Part shown: positions 37,581 to 48,960 of the stretch, in pieces
Position numbering within the stretch: the first letter of the stretch is position 1
How the letters are laid out: each line of letters opens with the position of its first letter
Assembly: GCA_961205875.1 (NCBI GenBank)
Contig: OY540816.1
Span: 1,364,001-1,428,000 of the forward strand
Source of the DNA: Sialis fuliginosa
Taxonomy: Eukaryota > Arthropoda > Insecta > Megaloptera > Sialidae
Length of the DNA stretch: 64,000 bases
Direction: 5' to 3'
The notes under the pieces: generated by a model
Database searches by the model: none
What the model was told of the DNA's origin: nothing
Seen by the model: the letters and a program-made list of their open reading frames with translations, nothing else
Position numbers and translations under genes: made by a program

Positions 37581-38667
37581 AAAGTATTGTTTGTGCAACC
37601 TTTAATCAAAAATGATTAAACTTTATCAGATTGTATAAAAACAAAATCTCGATAATGTTTATCACCTATATTTTCAATACAAACCTCAAGTTTTCCAAAA
37701 ATCAGAAAATACTTAATATAAATTTGAATTTCCCGCCTTGTAGAAATTATAACCAATTAGATCACTTGTAATATGTGAAAATTTTCAGAATTGAAAAGAT
37801 GTAAATCATCATCTGATTCGTTCGTTTAAAATTTTCATTATTTGATCCGCGCCAGAGGTACGCCATTGGTGACCGCTGTACCGATGGCAACCGTTGCACC
37901 GGCGACGAACGCTACGTCGACCCCTGTATCGACGTCGAAGGTGAACTCAAAAAAGTACAAAAAAATGGTGGAGTAAAAAAGGGAAAGCAAAAGGAGGCAA
38001 CCAAACAGGGAAAAATGTGTACCACTTCTATCAATAAGTGCGTATACATTCTGTATTAAGAATTAAGTTTAAGTAGTTGTTAGTTATCTGTTAAAACAGA
38101 ACATTCATTGTAATAATTTTTCTATTAAATATAACTATAAAAACCTTGTCTCAGAGTTTCATTGAGTACTACAAGAGACTAGTGTGTTAAAGTCTTCAAT
38201 GTAGAATTGGACCTATGTATCAAACCTTTCTGTCAGAGACTGACATTCATTATTTATGTGAATTCAAGGAGTTATAATATGACTTTTTAAAATTTTTAGA
38301 TGTAATGTGATTTCACCATTTCTGAATAAAGTGCGCTTCATAGCATGTAATCAGTCAAAAATATTGTTTACTGAATCCACGCTCGCGACACTCGCTTTTA
38401 TCATAATTAAAATTAGTGGTAATTTTCACATCAATACCGATTTTGATTGAATGGATTGAATTCAGAAATATTTATAGGTTATCATTTCTGGCGGTCAATT
38501 CAAATTTGTTTTTAGTATTTACCAATTTTTGGAAAACATGAGGTTTGTAAGTTTGTATTCAAAATATAGGTAATAAACATTATCGAGATTTTGTTTCTAT
38601 ACATTCTGATGGAGTTTAATCGTTTTTGCTTAAAGGTTGCACAAACAATACTATGATGATGATTTCC
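37581..38667. mobile_element. Inverted-repeat element containing microexon-gene copy C
   Basis: About 150 bp at 37581-37735 (GTATTGTTTGTGCAACC, then TCTCGATAATGTTTAT and CAAGTTTTCCAAAAAT) is repeated inverted at 38480-38667. Between them lies a 3' part of microexon-gene exon 4 (37848-38039: GATCCGCGCCAGAGGTACGC to TACCACTTCTATCAATAA). It is joined directly to the 5' flanking sequence of the family at 37745-37847, so this copy has lost exons 1-3. TATAAAAACC at 38140 and following sequence could be a promoter, uncertain. The copy has a stop in the tail. Confidence 0.6.
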
Positions 38668-38689
38668 ATCTTTTCAATACTGAATATTT

Positions 38690-39200
38690 TAAGGTGTGCA
38701 AAGATAGCGACGGTACAGCAACGGTAGTGGTACCAACTTAAAATTAAAAAATGATAAAAATGTAAATCATTAATTCAACGTAAATGAGACTATATAAGCA
38801 CTGTTAATTAACTTTATTACAATAATTAAGCAATTATCTTTCCAAATATATTGTAAACATTAACGATTTGACATCTTTATGTACCATAATCTCACTTTTG
38901 GCAGAAAATAAAATTTCGTGAAAATATATGTATTTTAAGTAAATTAGATCGTTTATTGTATATTACACACAGTAAGACAAATATTACGAAATAATGACCG
39001 AAATTGAAAAGCCCGTATACATACTCAAAAATAAAATCCTCCGTAACTTGGACAATACAACCGTGATATTGTTGAAACTTGTACACATTGTTAACAAGAC
39101 ACTGGAGTCTTTGAGAAAAATAAGGGTTTTTTGATTAGAACAACGCATTTTAAGATATATCTCATTCTTTAGACACTAGTATAAATGCGAACGATGCGAA
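38690..39200 (+). repeat. Dispersed repeat, second copy of 32296-32850
   Basis: It shares TAGCGACGGTACAGCAACGG and the following 450 bp, with a deletion near 38958. It is non-coding. Confidence 0.7.
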
Positions 39201-39399
39201 AGTGGTACACTATATTTGAACACTTCATAAAAAAGCCAGCGACGATCGATTTACATCTTTTCAATTCTGAATATTTTAATATATGTATTACAAGTGATCT
39301 AATTGGCGGTACAACATTTTTATTGTTGTTCTTTCAAAAACGTTGGCCATATTAATTACTCCAGTGAGTACACTACGAACTACGGTCATTACTGAAGTT

Positions 39400-39530
39400 A
39401 TGGCCTCAGAGTAAGTACCTATTTTAAATTTCTTAATGGAAATAATATTTTAAGTTAATAATATTTGTATTTTTCAGAAATATTACAATAATTTCTATGG
39501 AGCAAAATGAAGAGACTGAAGAGTAAGTAA
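39400..39530 (+). pseudogene. Microexon-gene copy D, exons 1 and 2 only
   Basis: Exon 1 ATGGCCTCAGA with GTAAGT donor (39400-39410) and exon 2 (45 nt, AAATATTACAATAATTTC to GAAGA, GTAAGT) are intact, including the CAG acceptor. The preceding 160 bp match the 5' flank of the intact gene. Exons 3 and 4 are missing; near 39600 the sequence switches to LINE ORF1. Confidence 0.7.
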
Positions 39531-40159
39531 ATTTAAATAATTATGAAAAATTTTACACCTGTTTTTATATTGTTTTTTATATACCTACGCAGATAATTTT
39601 TTATCAAAATATACAAATAACTAGTGAACTATTAAAAAACGAAACCATTGAAAAAACGTGCAATACTGAACACAACCTGGCAAACTATGCAAGTTCTGTC
39701 AAAACTGTTCGCAAGCAGAGAGATGATAAAGATAATAATAATTTATCCTCTACGATTGTACATAAGGCGCAAATTGACGAAGTCTCTAAAATTAACGAAA
39801 AGACTGAGAAAACTGACAAAACAAAACATGATGAAAACATTATGAATAAAAACAACACTCTATCTGACAATAATGATAATTCATTTACTATAGTTAATAG
39901 AAAAAAAAAACAGAGAGAAAATTATATAAAAGAACCTGGCTATTTGTTGGAAGAACAGCACCGGACACAACAGAAGACATAGTGAGAAAATATATTAAAA
40001 AAAGGCTACCAGATGAAGAAGTCATTATTGAAAATCTAAATATAAAGAGTGAAAATCCAGCCTTTAAAATAGGGGCGGATTTTAAACATCACGAACAGTT
40101 AAATAACAGCAATTTCTGGCCAAATAACATTATAAAAAAAAGATTCAAATTTTTTTTCA

Positions 40160-40418
40160 AGACGCGCGAAATTTTTGAAAAATAACAAAAAAATAATTGT
40201 GTCAGTAAGTACCTATGCACCTACATACACAATATAAAAAGATTCTTGTGTGCACAAAAAGATGTGATAAAACAAAATATAGACGCAACAATAAGAAAAT
40301 ATTTGAATTTCGGAAATTTCATTGTTATATTTAATATGAAAAATTACGTAACAGTGAAAGGGAGGGGCGCCGATGAGGTGCTTGCCTAGGGCGCTCTCGA
40401 CATTTATCCGCCTCTGAA
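40160..40418. mobile_element. hAT miniature element, copy 2, one end truncated
   Basis: It is an inverted relative of 18608-18928. The right end reads GCGCTCTCGACATTTATCCGCCTCTG. The other end begins only at GCGCGAAATTTTTG, so the terminus is lost. It sits at the end of the LINE ORF1 domain. Confidence 0.75.
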
Positions 40419-40871
40419 CACAAATATACAGAAACCACGAAACAAAACTACACTCCCTAAATGTGTAAATTCCACGATTAAGATACTACACATCAATATA
40501 CAAGGTCTAGTCTCAAATTCAAATAACAAATTGGATGATTTCTCCATCCTCATTAATGACATGAAGCCCAAATTAATTTCAGTTTCGGAGCACTGGGCAA
40601 AAAACAACAACCAAATACAACTGGATGGATACACACTTGCTTCAATTTTATGTAGAAAACAATTTCAACATGATGGCGTAGCCTTGTACATCTCTTATAC
40701 AATAAAAATAAAATGAAATAATAAATTAACGAAATTGCTAATTTAAGCATAGAAAAACTTTTCGAATGTTGTTGCATTTAACTGATACACAACATTGATA
40801 CAATATATATTCTATCATATTATAGATCACCGACATCAGACTGCGCAGAATCACTCAACCTACTTGAAACG

Positions 40872-41396
40872 CAAGGTTAGTATATGTATAGGTTGCCTCA
40901 TAACTTTTTGACCAATCAGCGGCTGCGTGTGATGACGTCACCCTGAGGAACCTTTAAACGTTGTTTCATATATTAAGTATTTTTTCAAATTATTTCGAAT
41001 TTTTGGATATTTGTATTTAAAAAAAAAATATTATTGTTTATTACAGAAGCACAAATTATTACATATATTATTTCTTCATAAAAACTTTCAAATGATGTCA
41101 GAAATCAATGCTTAAAGAAAATACATTTGTTGGTTACACATAAAAAAACACTTGTTTAAAACTATAATTTATAATAATAAAATAATAAAAATTTAGATTT
41201 AAAACTCAGTACACTATCAATATCAAATGACAATATTTAAAAACAACTTACAATAAATCAGCTTAACTAAAATAAAGAGTAAATATAGTTTGACAGCCAT
41301 TTATAATGTCAAAGAGTTCCTCACGATGACGCGTTCTCCCCTCTCATGCCACTCCCCGCCAGAGTTATGAGGCAACCTATTACTTTACTAACCTTG
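40872..41396. mobile_element. Non-autonomous element with 9-bp target duplication in the LINE endonuclease
   Basis: The ends are CAAGGTTAGTA and TACTAACCTTG, within a terminal repeat of about 34 bp containing GGTTGCCTCATAACT. The exact duplication CTTGAAACG lies at 40863-40871 and 41397-41405. A 9-bp duplication with long terminal repeats suggests a Mutator-like element. Removing the insert and one duplication rejoins the endonuclease frame. Confidence 0.9.
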
Positions 41397-41520
41397 CTTG
41401 AAACGGCTCTACAAGTACTATTTAAAACAAACTCTAGTGCATACGTGATAGTGTGTGGTGACTTTAATATTGACATTACGAAACAAAATAACGATACAAA
41501 CAATCTTGCTGAAAGTTACA

Positions 41521-41790
41521 AAAACTACTGAACCGATTTTAATGCGGTTTTCACCAATAGATAAATAATTATTCAGAGCAGATTCTTGGCTATTATTTTT
41601 TAAATATTTCTGGTTCTATGAACCAAATGAATTGGATTAAAATAAAATAAAACTCAACAATAGGATTTTAGTGTTACCATTTGCCAAAGAATTGAGAAAT
41701 TTTACTTTTTTATGGTGGGAATCGATTATATAAGTCTTTGAGAACACATACAAACAGTTGTACAAAAATAAAGGTTTTACAAAAACTTTT
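41521..41790 (+). repeat. RTE-like 3' tail fragment
   Basis: ACCGATTTTAATGCGGTTTT and the following bases resemble the common insect RTE tail, also seen in reverse at 62873-62960 (AAACCGCATTGAAATCGGTT). It has no coding sequence. Confidence 0.5.
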
Positions 41791-41791
41791 A

Positions 41792-44094
41792 TTGTTAATC
41801 AAAGACAAGCATGATTCCATTATTAACAATTTAATAAAACAAAAACAGTTGATGATATCAGGTCCTAATTTTCAGTGAATGTTCTGTCCTACAAAATGTT
41901 TATTTTTCAGGGGTATCAAATTTAAAAACGTTAAACTTTATTAGTTACTAGCTGCTACCTGCGGCTTCGCTCGCGTTGATTTCGAAACTAAATACAACCC
42001 TCCATACGTGACATGGGGTGAAATATTTAAATTTTATTTATTTGTTTTTTATTGATTATTTGTTTGTATTGAAGAGTATTTATTTTAAGTTTCAAATAAA
42101 TCCGGTCAAAAAATGTATAATATCTCGGCTCCAATGCAAGATAGGAAGTTGCTTTCCCCCCTAACACCCCCTCCTCGTAATATTTTCCCGCCGGACAGAG
42201 GATGAAATATTAAATAATTATTTATTTTTATTCATTACCTATACAAAATCGTAAATATCTCGGAACTTATTGTTAGTTAAATATTGCAGAAACCCACCCC
42301 TTGTCGACCGCTTCCATTAGGAGTTGAATGTCGAAATTTTTATTTTTATTGAAGACTGTTTTGCCGGAATTCACCTTTATAATTTAAGCAGCTATGCAGA
42401 TAAACATATCAAAAATCCATCCTCGTCCCCTTCTTACGCTATTAGGGGTTGAATGACGAAATTTTTATTTTTATTGAATATTATTTTGTCCAAATTTACC
42501 TTAATATCATAAACAGTTATGTAGATAAATATATCAAAATCTAAAAAAGTTAACACCCCCGTCATCCCTTAGCGGTTGAATTTTCGAAAATGTTATTTGT
42601 CTTGTAGATTATTTGTGCAAAGTTTCATTCGAGTGAATACAAAAAAAAAAAATCTCAACACACTTTTTCACCCCCTTGCAACCCCTTAAGGGATGAGTTT
42701 TGGGAAATGCTGAAATACGGGTTTCATTATTTGTATTGAAGAGTATTTATTTTAAGTTTCAAGTAAATCCGACCAAAAAATATTTTTTTCATACAAACTT
42801 TGACACCTTCTTTTAACCCCTTAGGGGTTGATTATCAAAAAATCCTTTCTTAGTGGGTGTTTACGTCATAAAAGGAAGATACCCTTAAAATTTCACGTTT
42901 CTAGGACCAAGGGTTTCGGCTGGGCGATGATGAATCAGTCAGGACATGTTATTATATGTATATAGATTACAGCTTAAAAAAGTGTGTTTTCAGCCATTTT
43001 AATCAGCGTAGCGAATAAACAAATGAATTTTTTAATTTAAAAAAAATGGAGGTTATAGGGAATTTTATAGCGAATAACTTTTATTCAAAACTTTTTTTTA
43101 ATATTACTTATTTAGAGCGCTATTTAGCAAAAGTCAGAAAATCTCAAGGATTTTACAATTGAACCATGTCTTGTCGCGGACAACCAAATTCGGAGCAAAA
43201 TTAGGGTAAATTAGTATTAAAACTGTACGCAAAAATTCCTATTTTAGGTACTTTTTAGCCTAGCCAGCCTGGACTATCAATCCATGAGTCTGATTTTATT
43301 TAACCCAACTTCCATGTATTCCCGTCAATCCCTCGACTGTGCATCCCGACACAGTCATGCCCATTTTACATTATTTTTTTTGTATAGATTAATGATGAAA
43401 GGCAGGTAATACGGGTGCAATGCAGTACTTGCATCGCAAATGAGACAGGCGAGTGCAAACATATTGCAGCATTAATTTAATGTATCAACAATGATAGGAG
43501 CGTTTCGAAAACGAGTGTTGAACAAGAGTGGGGCTTTCCTTCGATCAACCATTTAACAAAAGAGAAATATTCAAAAGGTATGACAGTGCACGAACTCTTC
43601 CCTCAAAAAACACTGAAAAAGGCTCCACCTCCATTTAATTTTACAATTGAACACTTCGCCCAAATCGAAAGCCCCTTAAAAAAAGACTGAAAATTAATCA
43701 CAAGAGTGTAGAACAAGTGTGTATAGCTGTCATGAATATTTCCCTTTTTGGAAGAGAAACGGAAATATTGTTGCAGTGTACAACAGATATCATTAAACAT
43801 TTGATTGCTGCTAGTCATAGTTTAATGATAAGGAATAATGAAATCGTTGTGCCCTCAGAGATGGCACAGTATTACAATAACTTTGTAAAATTGAGTAAAG
43901 ATAATATTTTTAAATGTTTACGAACCATGCAACAGAGTGAAACGGTAGAGTGGTTCGAAGCAAGACGAACGAGAATTACAGCAAGTAAAAAAGCTCACCA
44001 AATAAAAACCATGACTCGTACTACTGCTGAATTATTATTAAAGCAATTTTTAAATCCTAAAACTATAAATACCGATGTATATTTACTGGTGTAG
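41792..44094 (+). pseudogene. SWIM/YqaJ gene segment, copy 2, truncated
   Basis: 41792-41947 and 42965-43380 match 16858-17470. The coding exon starts after TTGTATAG near 43388: QCSTCIANETGECKHIAALI, an in-frame TAA where copy 1 has Tyr, then EQEWGFPS and HELFPQ. A longer intact piece at 43717-44094 encodes the linker preceding YqaJ: MNISLFGRETEILLQC, MAQYYNNFVKLSKDNIF and VEWFEARRTRITASKK. The last block (EWFEARR-RITAS) is the N-terminal helix motif of YqaJ nucleases. The copy ends before the catalytic domain. Confidence 0.65.
41948..42964 (+). mobile_element. RTE-like retroelement 3' part inserted into the SWIM/YqaJ segment
   Basis: It begins CTAGCTGCTACCTGCGGCTT and ends in TATATGTATATAGA. 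It holds repeated TTTCACCC...TTAGGGGTTGA blocks. The undisturbed site is seen in copy 1 at about 17010 (TTATTAGTTATTACAGC), so it is a clean insertion. Sequence of this style is widespread in insects. It has no open frame. Confidence 0.75.
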
Positions 44095-44362
44095 TTTTCA
44101 TTGTTTACAAAAAATATCAATAATTAAAATTTGAAAGCATTCACATTTGTATTGAAAAACTTTTTTTTTTGAAAATAGTCATACTTCAAAATTGTTCAAT
44201 AAAATTTTTATAAGGGGGGCCCCTCGATCACCTGCTGCCCCGGGGTCCCCGAGTCTCTAGTTACGGTCCTGGATGAATGGATAGCTACGTTTTTATTAGC
44301 TGTTTTATCAGATGACTACAAACCAATGATAATGGCCCTTGAAAGTTCTGGTTTGCCGTTAA

Positions 44363-45130
44363 GGATGTATAGCACGTACAGTCTGAGTCAAAAATAATGT
44401 AAATCTAGATGCAATGAACGATCAAAATCAAATTATCAATTATTCACTTGAAATGCTTATAAGAAAGTCAAATTGGTTTAAATACTACATAAACTAAAAA
44501 AATACTTTTCTTTAAAACCTTATTTCCCATTATTGACTGTTATTTTAGAATATTAGCCAAAAAAATAATATTTGTGTTGATAATACGAAAAAAATTGTAT
44601 TCTGAATTCATCTGTCAGATATGAAAACAGAAGAAGTATTTTATTGTTATAAATGGCATAAATTAAAATATTTTCAATAACACTATTTAGAACATATTAT
44701 TATGCGGAACATACAAATGTAATGAAAATAACAATATTAGTACTTCATATGCTTACATATATGAAAAAAATATGTAATAAAAACAAATCATTACATTTCA
44801 GTACGCCATTTTTTTTTAAATATTTTTCACCAATATTTTATTTTCTCACAATTTAGTTCTGTATGTGTATAATTTTTTTTATGAAACGTGTTGCTAAATA
44901 TGTAAGTGACGTGTGAAAATTTCAGATTTTTCTCGATGCTTGAACCATGTGTTTTATTGGACTTTAACCGTAAATTCTGCCATAAGAGCCCATGTTAATT
45001 TATAAAAATAATAACTTTCAAACTGTTGTAAAACCTTTTGAAATTTTGTGTGGGTACTTTAGATTTATAAAGGAGTAACTTCTCCAAATTTCAACTATTT
45101 CTCGTTGAATTAGATACCAGCCATACATCC
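44363..45130. mobile_element. Miniature element with TTAA duplication inside copia gag
   Basis: The ends are GGATGTATAGC and GCCATACATCC (one mismatch), flanked by TTAA at 44359-44362 and 45131-45134. A similar terminus, TTAAGGATGTATTGG, occurs at 45648, with a possible partner CATACAAGCCTTAA near 46600, so the family may be present twice. A TTAA duplication suggests a piggyBac-like origin. It has no gene. Confidence 0.75.
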
Positions 45131-45419
45131 TTAAAAAACTGCCAACTCGATAAAGACGAAACTGTTACAAGAAATACAAGTAAAGTCATCTACAACAGTT
45201 GCGTTATATAACAGAACTAAACCGAACAAACTTCCGCAACAAAGGACCAAGTTTTTAATTGCAATAATTATGGACATGTTTCAAAGCATTGTAACGTGAA
45301 CAAGAAATCTAATCCTGTTAATACAATTCCGAGCACAAGTAAAAACGTATCTTTATATTTTGTGTTTAATGAAAATGAAACTAATAACTGGTTGATTCCG
45401 GAGCTGATTGTCTAAGGCA

Positions 45420-47012
45420 CCCTAGAACTAGACGCGTGAGTAATTTTTGCTCATGATCACGCACGCTCACGAGAATTTTTTTTAGTCACGCCCGCTCATT
45501 CACGGTTACAAAAAAAGTACTCATGATCACGCACGCTCACGAATCCTAATAAAATGTTAACCCAGCCGCCAAAATCACTTTTTACACTGTATTATTTTTC
45601 ACTCTGATAGGTTTCATGGCGAGTCACGCTCGTGACACGATTTAAGGATGTATTGGATGTATTTCAAAATGCTACCAAATACATGAAAATTGGTTGGAAT
45701 GTTCCCATTGGCATTCTTATGCAATAGACAAAATATTAAATTGATTCACTAAGCCGTTTAGGAATTATATTGATTTAAATTTAAAATGTGTTCTTATGGG
45801 AAACTGATATTTTTCGGCATTTTTTAGGTAAAACACATTGATGAAATGCTACCGATTTTCTAATTTTTTGAGGGAGTGTAGTATTTGATTAGTTGAACAA
45901 TTATGCAAAATATCATATGTTTTCACTAAACCGTTTCCGAGAAATAAATTATAATACAACAAAATTTTAAATTTCCCGCTCTACGACTGTTATGCATGTA
46001 AATTTGATAACAATGTAAACAAAGTATTTTTTGAAAAAACGATTATAAAAGATCTTTGTTTTTTATAATTAGGTCATATATTATGTTTTTTATAGAGAAT
46101 TAAAGAACAATTTAGTACATAGTGCAATTAAAAGTGCATAAATAATAAAATATCAAGATATTTTATTAGTGTTTGACAGCAATATTTACCAACCTGAAAA
46201 TGACAATAGCGTTGTGAAAACTGATAATTAGAATGTGAAATATTTATGTTAATAATGATAAATATCAATAATTGTTATATTTATAACACAGGATTGCGTA
46301 TTTTTAATAATTATATAAACTATATTTATTAATTTGCAGCTATAAATAACGTAAATTAAATTTAAAATATATTTTTGTTAGGTTTAATTTGCCGTATAGT
46401 CAGTGTCAAAATAATAAACTATCTTTATTAGAATTTGTACAAATTTAACAAAATAGTCATTGGAGAGGAAAAATTAACTTCATATATGTTAACGACTCTA
46501 GTTATAATTTGTATTATTTATAACATCTATTACGATATTTATAACGCAGATATTTGTATATTTCAAAATTTAGCTACTTTTGTATCTGATTGTCCGTCCA
46601 TACAAGCCTTAATGTAATTGTTGTAAATTAAATTTTGAAATGATGAAAATTAATGTTTTTTAGGTGCAATATATTGTTTATATAATAAAAAAATAAAATA
46701 AAGCTACAATGTATTTTTAAATCTTTTTTTTGGTGTTCTGATATAGTTGGCAATAATACAATACTTCTAAAAATGACATTTATTTTTTAATACTGTATTT
46801 TTTAATGTCAAAATTCGTTTTAAAACATTATTATATTTATGCGCTATTAGTTCAGATATTAAAAAAAGATCAAATAAGTTTATAAAAAAAATCATCTTCA
46901 AAATATACTCACGGACTCACGCATGAGAAAATTGTACTCACGCACGGTTGTTTTAATTTGACTCACGATCACGCACACTCACGCTCCCGCGGGTTACGGC
47001 CCGCGCTCAGCT
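45420..47012. mobile_element. 1.6-kb hAT-like element, CTCACG-rich ends, 8-bp duplication
   Basis: The exact duplication CTAAGGCA lies at 45412-45419 and 47013-47020. Both ends are packed with CTCACG / CGTGAG and ATGATCACGCACG motifs in opposite orientation. The terminal repeat itself is weak (AGAACTAGACGCG and AGAGCTGAGCGCG), so the exact termini could shift slightly. The interior is AT-rich, without a transposase. Confidence 0.7.
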
Positions 47013-47279
47013 CTAAGGCATATGCACCTACAATATTAATATTACACATTTTTATTAAAACATACCTTACACCTACACGTTCAATTATATTTAGTTTCGA
47101 ACTATTCGCATCAATATTTCCGTGAGAGTAACATGTGTGATGATCAAAATTTGGCTGCAGCTATGCTGTTGATTTTGCCACCAAAATGAAAAAAAAATGT
47201 TGGTGGAAGAATGATTGAAGAAAGGCCTGTGCACACTCACAAATATCTTTTAAAGGACCTAGCCTATGTTAGTTTGCTA

Positions 47280-47443
47280 TAGAGGTGTAAAAGTAACGAA
47301 AAAAAGCGTACCCGAATGTATTCGTTACTATAACAACTAGTACTCGTTACTTTCGTATCGTTACGTTACTCGTTACTTCTGATACCTCATAACATGCTAT
47401 ATTATGTTAGAGCAACGAATCGAGTCGTATTTGCGTACGCGTA
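47280..47443 (+). mobile_element. hAT-like miniature element end, copy 2
   Basis: It matches 8331-8468, with an extra 30 bp (ACCCGAATGTATTCGTTACT...) that copy 1 lacks. GTAACG and CGTTAC motifs alternate. The right end is not found. Confidence 0.6.
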
Positions 47444-47759
47444 CTATAATAATATAATTAAATACTTCGATAATCTTCTGCATATTTATAGTTTATTAGA
47501 ATTTTTTTTCTGTAATGAGTAATTTGTAATAAAATATCGATAAATAAAAAACGATGTTATGTATTTTGCTTCTCATGTTTAAATAATGTTTATTATTTGA
47601 TTTAATGTATTGTTGTATTGATTATATTTGATTATTAGAATATTTAGAATTTACTGCTAACAATAAACAAGTTTGAATTTAACGTGTTTTTTCCATTATT
47701 GGTAATTGGTATCAATTGGCAATCGTCAAGAGTCGTCAAGACGTATGTACAGTTTACTG

Positions 47760-47850
47760 TGGCAGTTAGGTGTTGCAATCCCGCAGACTTTTTTTTCCCG
47801 CGGGAATTTTGCGGGAAATCCTCAAATCCCGCGGGATCCCGCAGTTTTTC
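47760..47850. repeat. GCGGGA/TCCCGC-rich inverted-repeat patch
   Basis: TGTTGCAATCCCGCAG, CCCGCGGGAATTTTGCGGGA and AATCCCGCGGGATCCCGCAG lie within 90 bp, forming several overlapping palindromes. It may be one end of a hAT miniature element (TGTTGCA start). The other end is not found. Confidence 0.5.
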
Positions 47851-47908
47851 CAAAAATTTTGTTATTCATACTTAAAGTTACTATTATTTAGTTAACATGA
47901 CTATTAAC

Positions 47909-48234
47909 TAGGGTTACCAGACGTCCTGGGTTTCCGGGACATGTCCTGTTTTAGCCTTGTCTGTCCTGGTGTCTTGTTTTTTTTTCGAAATACGCAAAAT
48001 GTCCTTGTTTTTACGAAACCAAGGATTTTCAGTAAATTTTATGATTTTAACAATCACAGCAGTTCATCTACAGACTCTACGCGCGCGATATTCAAATTGT
48101 GGATTTAGTGATCTGGATAAACATCCTTTCTACAGTACAGTGATAGCAAGTGCGATGGGTGACCTTTTTTTTTTTTTTTTTTGGTCGTATTTTTAAGTGT
48201 CCTGGTTTTTTGCTAGACCCATCTGGTAACCCTA
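47909..48234. mobile_element. hAT miniature element with TAGGGTTACCAGA ends
   Basis: The termini are TAGGGTTACCAGA and the perfect complement TCTGGTAACCCTA. The 8-bp duplication CTATTAAC lies at 47901-47908 and 48235-48242. GTCCTGG/GTCC motifs occur near both ends. No transposase; an open frame at 47957-48196 is incidental. Confidence 0.95.
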
Positions 48235-48242
48235 CTATTAAC

Positions 48243-48756
48243 TAATGATAAATATTTTCATAGTGGTAACATATGATATGTAAACGTAACAGTGCCGTAT
48301 ATAGACCGATGTAAAATCCATAAAATACACCTATTTTGTTTTATACAATCGAGAACCAAGTAAAAATGTGTACCTGTTATTCATCAAACGTTTAACACGT
48401 AGTAAGATGTCTCGTAAATTCATACCATACCTACGTAATATTTCTCGGCAAATTTTACTGTAAATAATAAAATATAATATAAATAAATAAATACGAAAAA
48501 TTTCCGGACACATGTTCATAATAATATAATGTTTTTTGCTTAAAATATTTTTCTTAATTTACTGTTCAAGTTTGGCACGACAGCGCTGAATCATCCTGTA
48601 TATAAAATTTTAATTTCCTTAGCCAACATTGTTTTATTTCTCACAAACACCCAAACGAGAGTATATATCTTCATTAGAAATAAACTCAACATTCCTGAGC
48701 CGTATTTGTAAATAAATTATAAACACGTTAATAATTCCCAAAGCATGTACTTTTTT
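48243..48756. other. AT-rich stretch, nothing recognised
   Basis: No exon or element end is supported. Confidence 0.5.
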
Positions 48757-48960
48757 CCTACAGACTATTGTGAAATAATGAAAATTTGTCAAAATTTAAA
48801 AAATAAGAAATCATCAGGTTGAGATGAAATACCAAACTTCATTATTAAATCATGTGCTCATAACATAAATCACGTCCTGAGTTATATTGTATAATATTTG
48901 CATCATCGATGGTATCTATCCCGATAAACGAAAGTCTGCTATAATAAAACCCTCAATCTC
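48757..48960 (+). pseudogene. LINE reverse transcriptase fragment
   Basis: The frame encodes ICQNLKNKKSSG, a stop where Trp/Cys is expected, DEIPNFIIKSC, then INHVLSYI and, after a shift, IIDGIYPDKRKSAIIKP. This is the conserved N-terminal block of jockey/CR1-like reverse transcriptases (L-NKKSSG-DEIP and G-FP...K-A-I-P). Only about 60 residues remain. Confidence 0.65.

Larger units (their letters stand above)
39600..41530 (+). pseudogene. LINE remnant: ORF1 C-terminal domain and ORF2 endonuclease, with insertions
   Basis: 39600-40160 encodes, over two frames, the ORF1 linker (NLANYASSVKTVRKQRDDK) and a C-terminal domain: WLFVGRTAPDTTEDIV, NPAFKIGADF and FWPNNIIKKRF. 40160-40418 is a hAT element copy. 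40480-40870 encodes the start of an APE-type endonuclease: IKILHINIQGL, LISVSEHWA and GYTLAS, then YRSPTSDC. A 525-bp insert follows at 40872-41396. From 41397 the endonuclease continues with VIVCGDFNID. These motifs (N of NIQG, E of SEHW, GDFN) are the standard LINE endonuclease signatures of jockey/CR1-type elements. The reverse transcriptase is missing here, and several frameshifts exist. Confidence 0.75.
44269..47200 (+). pseudogene. Copia-type gag/protease remnant carrying two insertions
   Basis: 44269-44362 encodes DEWIATFLLAVLSDDYKPM then IMALESSGLPL, the copia gag (UBN2) pattern. After an insert (44363-45130) the trace continues. Near 45260 it encodes FNCNNYGHVSKHC, a CCHC zinc knuckle whose first Cys is lost. 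At 45391-45411 lies the protease start, NWL with DSGAD one base out of frame. A second insert (45420-47012) falls just after it, and HM of the protease follows at 47019. From about 47125 to 47280 sequence possibly related to a Harbinger transposase (KCWWKND) follows, uncertain. All is broken by frameshifts. Confidence 0.65.

Noticed and set aside
38040..38300. LTR or promoter after microexon copy C
   Set aside because: TATAAAAACC is suggestive, but no duplicate LTR or duplication could be located.
47125..47280. Harbinger transposase fragment
   Set aside because: KCWWKND and HTHKYLLKDL hint at it, but the match is too short and frameshifted to call as a separate gene.
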